The position numbers and the translations under genes are program-made. A stretch of DNA of 64,000 bases from Herminiimonas contaminans (lineage in GTDB: Bacteria; Pseudomonadota; Gammaproteobacteria; Burkholderiales; Burkholderiaceae_D). This document shows positions 58,108-64,000 of this stretch, piece by piece (the stretch's first letter is position 1; each line of letters starts with the position of its first letter). The stretch lies in NCBI RefSeq assembly GCF_015645465.1, contig NZ_JADOEL010000014.1, positions 1-64,000 of the forward strand, written 5' to 3'. The notes beneath the pieces are model-generated. The model was not told the origin of the DNA and made no database searches. It was given only the letters and a program-made list of their open reading frames with translations.

Positions 58108-58650
58108 ATGAAAAAATCCCTCTCTATGATAGTCATGGCTGCAGCCAGCTTCGGTTTTATGAGCGCTTCCTACGCAGCACCATCTGAAGCCAAGGCCAAC
58201 TATGACGCGGCCAAAACCCGCGCGGAAGCCGATTACAAAGTCGCACGCGCAGCCTGTGACAATATGAAAGGCAATGCGAAAGACGTCTGCCAGGAAGAAG
58301 CCAAGGCTGGTGAAGTAAAAGCCAAAGCCGAAGCGGAAGCGACCTATAAAGGTACGCCTGCAGCTCAAAAGAAAGCACGTACTGACATTGCCGACGCCAA
58401 CTACAAAGTGGCCAAGGAAAAATGTGATGACTTTAGCGGCAACAAAAAAGATGTCTGCGTAAAAGAAGCAAAAGCTACGCATGACTCCGCTGTTGCTGAT
58501 GCCAAAGCATCGAAAGAAGTAAGCGATGCACGTAAAGATGCACGCGATGAAAAGAAAGATGCGCACGTAGCCGTGCAAAAAGAGAAGTGTGAAGCATTGG
58601 CGGGCGACGAGAAATCACGTTGTATCGCCGCCGCTAACGCTGGCAAGTAA
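58108..58650 (+). CDS. Exported protein with three C-x10-C repeats
   Basis: 180-aa protein, signal peptide to about residue 23 (MSASYAA), then a Lys/Ala/Asp/Glu-rich helical body. Three repeats each carry a Cys pair with ten residues between: Cys50/61, Cys106/117 and Cys161/172, in the pattern C(D/E)xxxGxxKxxC. The repeat period is ~55 residues. Such proteins are often mis-annotated as TolA-like. An AAGGA precedes the ATG, and it is probably co-transcribed with csbD. Function unknown. Confidence 0.8.
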   Translation: MKKSLSMIVMAAASFGFMSASYAAPSEAKANYDAAKTRAEADYKVARAACDNMKGNAKDVCQEEAKAGEVKAKAEAEATYKGTPAAQKKARTDIADANYKVAKEKCDDFSGNKKDVCVKEAKATHDSAVADAKASKEVSDARKDARDEKKDAHVAVQKEKCEALAGDEKSRCIAAANAGK

Positions 58651-58705
58651 GCACTGATGACCGATAAGGTCGCATAACCTTATCCAGTCTGACTCTTGGA
58701 AGACA

Positions 58706-58737
58706 ACGGCCCCGGTATCACTACCGGGGCCGTTTTT
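58706..58737 (+). terminator. Terminator of the csbD unit
   Basis: Perfect 12-bp arms ACGGCCCCGGTA / TACCGGGGCCGT with a 4-nt loop are followed by TTTTG. Confidence 0.92.
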
Positions 58738-58766
58738 GTATGCCTGCCGTATCCGTCTGCTTATCT

Positions 58767-60155
58767 TCAGCCCGGATGGATCATGTCCTGCGGCTTAACC
58801 CACAAATCGAATTCCTCACTCGTCACGTAGCCGAGCGCCAGCGCAGTTTCCTTCAGGTTGGCACCTTGCTGATGCGCCTGCTTCGCTATCTTCGCCGCCT
58901 TGTCGTAACCGATATGTGGTGCCAGTACGGTCACCAGCATGAGTGAACGTTCCATCAAATCCGAGATGCGATCGCGATTGGCGACAATGCCGTGCGCGCA
59001 ATGCTCATCGAAGCTATGGATGCCATCGGCCAGCAAGCGTACGCTTTGCAGAAAGTTATGTGCCATCAGCGGCTTGAACACATTCAACTCAAAATTGCCG
59101 GAAGCACCGCCGAAATTGAGCGCCACATCATTACCAAACACCTGACAACACAACATCGTCACCGCTTCACTCTGCGTAGGATTGACCTTGCCCGGCATGA
59201 TGGAACTACCGGGTTCATTTTCCGGGATGCTGATTTCACCGAGACCGGAGCGCGGCCCGGAAGCCAGCCAGCGCACATCGTTGGCGATCTTCATCATGCT
59301 GGCGGCCAAGGTTTTCAAGCCGCCATGCACACTCACCATCGCATCATGCGCGGCCAGTGCAGCAAATTTATTGTGTGCACTTTTAAACGTCACACCGGTG
59401 CGATGCGTCAGCTCAGCGGCGACACGCACACCGAATTCGGGATGCGTGTTCAGGCCGGTACCAACAGCTGTGCCACCTACCGCGAGATCCTGCAACGGTG
59501 GCAGCAAGTGAGTGATGGCGGTAGCAGACTGCGCCAATTGCGCGACATAACCGGAGAACTCCTGCCCCAGCGTCAGCGGTGTCGCATCCTGCAAATGGGT
59601 GCGGCCTATCTTGACGATATCGGCAAACTCCTCAGCCTTGCCGTTCAATGTGGTTTGCAATGCTTGCGTCGCTGGCAACAGCGTCTTGACGACGGCCACG
59701 CTGGCCGCGACATACATCGCGGTCGGAAAGATATCGTTGGATGACTGGCCGAGGTTGACATCATCATTCGGATGCACCAGACGCTGCTCGCCACGCTCAC
59801 CACCGAGCAATTCGGAAGCGCGATTCGCCAGCACTTCATTCATATTCATATTGCTTTGCGTGCCGGAGCCGGTTTGCCACACGGCCAGCGGGAATTCATG
59901 CGGATGCTGGCCGTTGATGACTTCCTCCGCTGCCTGGGCAATGGCTTGTGCCTTGTCCTTGGACAGCTTGCCGAGATCCAGGTTGACGATGGCGGCCGCA
60001 CGTTTGACTTCGGCCAGCGCCACTATCAATTCCTGCGGCATCTTCTCGGTGGATATCTTGAAGTGTTCGAGTGAACGTTGCGTCTGCGCGCCCCACAAGC
60101 GTTGGCTATCCACCTCTATCGGGCCGAATGTGTCGCGTTCTGTACGGGTCGTCAT
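58767..60155 (-). CDS. fumC: Class II fumarate hydratase
   Basis: 462-aa oxygen-stable fumarase of the TCA cycle, interconverting fumarate and malate. The superfamily signature [15 protein letters not shown], the [19 protein letters not shown] segment and [16 protein letters not shown] are intact. It converges with the csbD unit. Confidence 0.96.
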   Translation of the reverse strand: MTTRTERDTFGPIEVDSQRLWGAQTQRSLEHFKISTEKMPQELIVALAEVKRAAAIVNLDLGKLSKDKAQAIAQAAEEVINGQHPHEFPLAVWQTGSGTQSNMNMNEVLANRASELLGGERGEQRLVHPNDDVNLGQSSNDIFPTAMYVAASVAVVKTLLPATQALQTTLNGKAEEFADIVKIGRTHLQDATPLTLGQEFSGYVAQLAQSATAITHLLPPLQDLAVGGTAVGTGLNTHPEFGVRVAAELTHRTGVTFKSAHNKFAALAAHDAMVSVHGGLKTLAASMMKIANDVRWLASGPRSGLGEISIPENEPGSSIMPGKVNPTQSEAVTMLCCQVFGNDVALNFGGASGNFELNVFKPLMAHNFLQSVRLLADGIHSFDEHCAHGIVANRDRISDLMERSLMLVTVLAPHIGYDKAAKIAKQAHQQGANLKETALALGYVTSEEFDLWVKPQDMIHPG

Positions 60156-60225
60156 GGGTTGATCCTGATTAGACTGTAAGAAGTAAAGACTACTGCAAAG
60201 CGCGCTTATTTGCTGAAGAGCACTC

Positions 60226-60894
60226 CTAATTGTTCTCCGCCAGCGGACTGCGATCCAGGTGATACAGCGCCACGATCAGACCCAGCGTCGACAGGAACAG
60301 GAACAGCGGGCCAAACAGCCAGAAGGTCAGCGGTACCGCCACAAAGAAGGCGCGCATACCCAGCGTATAAAACACTCCGGCGCTATTCAGACGCTGCCCT
60401 ACCCGCTCCGGAGACAGCGAACCTTGTGCATCGGTTTGCGACAGATTGACCATAAACACCACATGGTTCAGCAGGCGCAGCGACATAGCAAAGGCAAAGA
60501 ACGCCACCAGCAATACTGTCAACAGGCAGATGATTTTGATCACCCACCACTCGGCCGCACGCGAACCACCGGCAAAGTCGAGCACATGCCAGGTACGCGA
60601 CAAACTCTCGGCCTGGCCGGACAAGGTCAGCGTACCGAGGATCAGGAGGATGGAAGAAGAAGCCTTGAAGGTGGCAGTCATACCGAAGTTGCGCAGCGTC
60701 TGAACCGCCATCACATCCTTCTTGCCGCCGCTGGCCATCACATCTTTGACCCACAAGGCACGGGCACGATGATTGACCGAGTGCACGGAAAAATCAGGAT
60801 CACGCCGTACCCGCATCATCAGGTACAGGTAATAAGCCAGCAACAACACACCACTCGCGCACAGCGCCATGACATCGACGTCGATCCCACTCAT
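60226..60894 (-). CDS. DUF599-family membrane protein
   Basis: 222-aa integral membrane protein with four clear hydrophobic segments. DUF599 by overall pattern ([11 protein letters not shown] near the N-terminus, [21 protein letters not shown] in part). ATG 60894 has GAGGGAAAT upstream; the upstream frame to 60996 is not supported. Function unknown. Confidence 0.8.
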   Translation of the reverse strand: MSGIDVDVMALCASGVLLLAYYLYLMMRVRRDPDFSVHSVNHRARALWVKDVMASGGKKDVMAVQTLRNFGMTATFKASSSILLILGTLTLSGQAESLSRTWHVLDFAGGSRAAEWWVIKIICLLTVLLVAFFAFAMSLRLLNHVVFMVNLSQTDAQGSLSPERVGQRLNSAGVFYTLGMRAFFVAVPLTFWLFGPLFLFLSTLGLIVALYHLDRSPLAENN

Positions 60895-61245
60895 ATTTCC
60901 CTCTGCATAATGAAGTAAACAGGATAGTCCTGCTATCTGCCGGCTAGCATAGCAGACCACACAGCGCCTACCCGATCCTACCCATAGTTTTCGCATGTGC
61001 TTATGACGAAAGCGACTTATGCGAAAACCGATGATGCATCAACGAAGAGATTCGTTCCGTTAATTTACAGCTGTCGTTAATCTTATTCCCAACAACGATA
61101 ACGATTGAGTAAACACTGATTTGGTCATCTTCCTGTGCGCAAACGCAGGCATCCAATCCAGCAGCCGCCTCCGGCAATCTCACATCCGATACGACTCGAT
61201 AAACCGGGCACGCACTCGTGCCTGCTTCACTATTCAAGGTAGAAC

Positions 61246-62244
61246 ATGGATCGCAGATTTTTTATCAAAAATACCGCATTGCTGACGCTGGCTGGCCTGG
61301 GTTCAGGTCTCTCACTCTCGGCACGTGCCGCCGCAGCACCCGATGAAATTCGTCTCGACTATGCGTACTACTCACCTACCAGCCTGGTACTGAAACACTT
61401 CGGCTGGCTCGAAGAGCAAGTCAAATCCAGCGGCATCAAAGTGAAATGGACACTGTCGCAAGGCAGTAACCGCGCACTCGAATACCTGAGCGCCAACAGC
61501 ATAGACTTCGGCAGCACCGCGGGCCTTGCCGCCGTCCTGTCGCGCGCCAACGGCAATCCGATCAAGAGTGTGTACGTGTACTCGCGTCCGGAATGGACCG
61601 CACTGCTGGTACCTAAAGACTCACCGATCAAAACCGTGGCCGACCTCAAGGGTAAGAAAATCGCCGCCACCAAAGGCACCGACCCTTACCTCTTCCTGTT
61701 GCGCACACTGAAGGTCAACGGCCTGAAAAAATCCGATGTTGAAATCGTCCACCTGCAACATGCCGATGGTCGTGCAGCACTGGAAAGCGGCCGTATCGAC
61801 GCCTGGGCAGGCCTGGATCCGCATATGGCTTCCAGCGAGTTGCAAGCTGGCTCGCGCCTGCTGTATCGCAATGTCGCCTTCAACACCTATGGCTTCCTCA
61901 ATGTGACCGAAGACTTCGCGAAGAAGTATCCGGATCAGGTCAAACAAGTCTTGCAAGCATATGAACGCGCACGCTTGTGGATACTGGCCAACCCGCGTGA
62001 AGCATCACAAATCCAGGCGGATGAAGCGAAGATTTCGCTGGCTGTCGCCAAAGTGCAATTGAACCGCACCGACTTCTCGAATCCGTATATCGGCCGTGAA
62101 CATCGTGAAGCCTTGCAGGCGGCCGCACCTATCCTGCTGCAGGAAGACCTGGTCAAGAAAGGAACGGACTTGAATAAAGTCATTAACGACCTGATCGATC
62201 CGAGCTTCGTGCAAACCCTGGCACCGAAGAAATCGGCGGCCTGA
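61246..62244 (+). CDS. ssuA: ABC importer binding protein, sulfonate/nitrate/taurine type
   Basis: 332-aa SsuA-family periplasmic binding protein. The N-terminus DRRFFIKNTALLTLAG fits a twin-arginine signal, and cleavage is expected after ARAAA. SRPEWTALLVPKDSPIKTVADLKGKKIAATKGTD is typical when read in parts. Ligand probably an aliphatic sulfonate, but taurine- or nitrate-type ligands are possible. First gene of a sulfur-uptake operon with the permease and ATPase downstream. Confidence 0.85.
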   Translation: MDRRFFIKNTALLTLAGLGSGLSLSARAAAAPDEIRLDYAYYSPTSLVLKHFGWLEEQVKSSGIKVKWTLSQGSNRALEYLSANSIDFGSTAGLAAVLSRANGNPIKSVYVYSRPEWTALLVPKDSPIKTVADLKGKKIAATKGTDPYLFLLRTLKVNGLKKSDVEIVHLQHADGRAALESGRIDAWAGLDPHMASSELQAGSRLLYRNVAFNTYGFLNVTEDFAKKYPDQVKQVLQAYERARLWILANPREASQIQADEAKISLAVAKVQLNRTDFSNPYIGREHREALQAAAPILLQEDLVKKGTDLNKVINDLIDPSFVQTLAPKKSAA

Positions 62245-62264
62245 TCTCACCGGATACCCAGCTC

Positions 62265-63152
62265 ATGGATAACAGTCACAGCGCCCGCTTTATACCTGTC
62301 AACACCAGCCCTATCCGTTCGTCGCATGCAAGCACAAACACGCACGCAACGAGCAAGGATGCGCCAGTTGCGACTGTCCAAGCCACGGGGCGCAGCCTGG
62401 GTTGGCTGGGCTGGATACTGCCGCTGGCTGCGCTGGGCCTGGTTGAAGTCTCCGCCCACCTGGGCTGGATACAGGCACGCCTGTTGCCACCACCCTCCGA
62501 AGTCGTGCAAACCCTGTCCGCATTACTCGATCAGGGCTTGCTGACGCATATCAGCGCCAGCGTTGCGCGCGTGTTTTCCGGCTATGCCATCGGCGCCGTG
62601 CTCGCTGTCCTGTTCGGCTTGTTCGTCGGCCTCAGCAAACATGCAGAAGCCTTCTTCGAACCGACCTTCCAGGCCTTGCGCGCCATTCCCAGCCTGGCCT
62701 GGGTACCGCTGCTCCTGCTGTGGTTCGGTATCGATGAGACACCGAAGATCACCCTCATCGCCATAGGCGCTTTCTTCCCTATCTATCTCGGCCTGGTCTC
62801 CGGCATCCGTAACGTTGATCGCAAGCTGATCGAACTCGGTGAAATCTATGGCCTGTCTGCCCCGGCACTGGCGCGTCGCATCGTGTTGCCTGCCGCACTG
62901 CCCAGCCTGTTCACCGGCTTGCGCAACGGCTTGTCGCTGGCATGGATGTTCCTGGTCGCAGCAGAACTGATTGCCGCAACCAAGGGCATAGGCTATCTGC
63001 TCACCGATGGTCGCGAAACCAGCCGCCCGGATGTGGTACTGGCAGCGATCTTCCTGCTGGCCATACTCGGCAAAGTAACTGATGGCTTATTGAAGTGGCT
63101 GGAAACACGCAAGCTGGCGTGGTCTGATTCCCTCGCCACACGGTCGGTGTGA
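62265..63152 (+). CDS. ssuC: ABC importer permease (SsuC type)
   Basis: 295-aa permease, about six hydrophobic segments after a polar ~35-residue N-terminal extension. EAA loop at LGEIYGLSAPALARRIVLPA. ATG 62265 follows ssuA by 20 bp. Confidence 0.88.
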   Translation: MDNSHSARFIPVNTSPIRSSHASTNTHATSKDAPVATVQATGRSLGWLGWILPLAALGLVEVSAHLGWIQARLLPPPSEVVQTLSALLDQGLLTHISASVARVFSGYAIGAVLAVLFGLFVGLSKHAEAFFEPTFQALRAIPSLAWVPLLLLWFGIDETPKITLIAIGAFFPIYLGLVSGIRNVDRKLIELGEIYGLSAPALARRIVLPAALPSLFTGLRNGLSLAWMFLVAAELIAATKGIGYLLTDGRETSRPDVVLAAIFLLAILGKVTDGLLKWLETRKLAWSDSLATRSV

Positions 63153-63162
63153 GGTCGTAACG

Positions 63163-63915
63163 ATGAACACAGCAACTAAACCTTTACTCGACCTGCATGT
63201 ACGCAGCAAGAGCTTCGGCGACCATATCGTCCTCGACCCGGTCACACTGACACTCGCCGCCGGTGAAGTGGTCAGCCTGGTCGGTAAATCCGGTTGCGGA
63301 AAAAGTACCTTGCTGCGCCTGATCGCCGGTCTCGACCAAAACTATAGCGGTGAGATTTCACTGGCTGGCGTACCGCTCAAAGGTGTCACGCCCGACATCG
63401 GCCTGATCTTCCAGGAGCCGCGTCTATTGCCCTGGCTTAGCGTCGCAGAGAACGTCGGCTTCAACCGTCCGGATCAGGACCGCACTCGTGCACATGACAA
63501 CCCGCAAGTACAGGCCTTGTTGCATGAAGTCGGACTGAGCGCCGCGATTGATTATTTACCCAAGCAATTATCCGGCGGCATGGCGCAACGCGCCGCCATA
63601 GCGCGCGGCCTGTTCAACCAGCCGCGCCTGCTATTGCTGGATGAACCGTTCTCAGCAGTCGATGCCTTTACCCGCATGCGCCTGCAGGACTTGCTGCTGA
63701 CGCTGGCTGCTGAACATGGCTTTGCCGTGCTGCTGGTGACACACGATATCGATGAAGCAGCCTACCTCAGTGACCGTGTGCTGACCATGGGACAAGGTGA
63801 AATCATCGAAGACACCCGCGTCGCCCTGCCACGTCCGCGCAATCGTCATTCGCCGGAGCTGGCCACTGCACGCGACAACATCCTCAGGGTGCTGGAAGAA
63901 ATCCACGCCATTTAA
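63163..63915 (+). CDS. ssuB: ABC importer ATPase (SsuB type)
   Basis: 250-aa ATPase. Walker A VGKSGCGKSTLL, Q-loop IFQEPRLLPW, signature LSGGMAQR and Walker B LLLDEPFSAVD are intact; IFQEPRLLPWLSV is typical of SsuB. 10 bp after the permease gene. Confidence 0.9.
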   Translation: MNTATKPLLDLHVRSKSFGDHIVLDPVTLTLAAGEVVSLVGKSGCGKSTLLRLIAGLDQNYSGEISLAGVPLKGVTPDIGLIFQEPRLLPWLSVAENVGFNRPDQDRTRAHDNPQVQALLHEVGLSAAIDYLPKQLSGGMAQRAAIARGLFNQPRLLLLDEPFSAVDAFTRMRLQDLLLTLAAEHGFAVLLVTHDIDEAAYLSDRVLTMGQGEIIEDTRVALPRPRNRHSPELATARDNILRVLEEIHAI

Positions 63916-63937
63916 ATATTCAACATCGGGAGTAATC

Positions 63938-64000
63938 ATGAAAACCAATTCCAAACTACGCCGTACACTACTGACCCTGCTGGCATTCAGCCCGCTGTTT
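63938..64000 (+). CDS. Exported protein, cut by the window edge
   Basis: The first 21 codons (MKTNSKLRRTLLTLLAFSPLF) show a basic start and hydrophobic core of a signal peptide, after a GGGAG ribosome-binding site, 22 bp past the ATPase gene. Position suggests another binding protein or an enzyme of the same operon; nothing more can be said. Confidence 0.6.
   Translation, partial: MKTNSKLRRTLLTLLAFSPLF

Overview
The window reads as a chromosomal segment of a betaproteobacterium, most likely Oxalobacteraceae close to Herminiimonas/Janthinobacterium. The grounds are the gene order exbB-exbD-lpxK-Trm112-kdsB-adk, base composition in the mid-50s %GC by eye, and the family mix (K+-independent H+-pyrophosphatase, TamA/TamB, CysT/CysW, NDH-2). 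This placement is inference from gene content; no ribosomal RNA or tRNA gene was seen. There is no prophage, transposase, CRISPR array or rRNA operon. Coding density is high and the gene families look native.

Layout. 1-9.3 kb, minus strand: desaturase, MscS channel, RsmB-type methyltransferase, purN, an exported barnase-type RNase with its barstar inhibitor, patatin lipase and gamma-glutamyltransferase. 9.3-15.6 kb, minus: H+-PPase, adk, kdsB, Trm112-like protein, lpxK, exbD and exbB (LPS and energy functions). 15.9-22.6 kb: a NifA-like sigma54 activator divergent from an ABC importer plus a tandem nitrilase; the intergenic region holds a 30-bp palindrome and a -24/-12 promoter. 22.6-29.9 kb: AAA ATPase, RarD, chemoreceptor, xseA and sodB. 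30-33.4 kb: sulfate-binding protein and the CysT/CysW permeases without an adjacent cysA. 33.8-42.5 kb: mixed single genes (FAD monooxygenase, NhaR, zinc-ribbon protein, carbonic anhydrase, LpxR-like protein, a YbaY-MliC lipoprotein, methyltransferases, GIY-YIG, cytochrome c). 42.7-48.5 kb: tamA-tamB. 48.6-52.7 kb: NDH-2, Kef-type antiporter, YbdK. 52.9-58.7 kb: a signalling and stress block of sigma54 activator, NarL-type regulator, stand-alone receiver, membrane histidine kinase, CsbD and a Cys-repeat exported protein. 58.8-64 kb: fumC, a DUF599 protein and a sulfonate/nitrate/taurine-type ABC operon that runs off the right edge.

Points of most interest: (1) the nitrilase is a two-domain fusion whose second domain has lost all three catalytic residues, in an operon with a clear sigma54 promoter and a palindromic candidate activator site; (2) a dispersed element present at both 1-226 and 30019-30254 whose inner stem shows a compensatory base change; (3) an intact barnase/barstar pair; (4) a second good sigma54 promoter in front of csbD, about 4 kb from an orphan sigma54 activator; (5) a lipoprotein joining YbaY-like and MliC-like (lysozyme inhibitor) domains. 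I see no feature that proves a wholly new system; these are the best leads.
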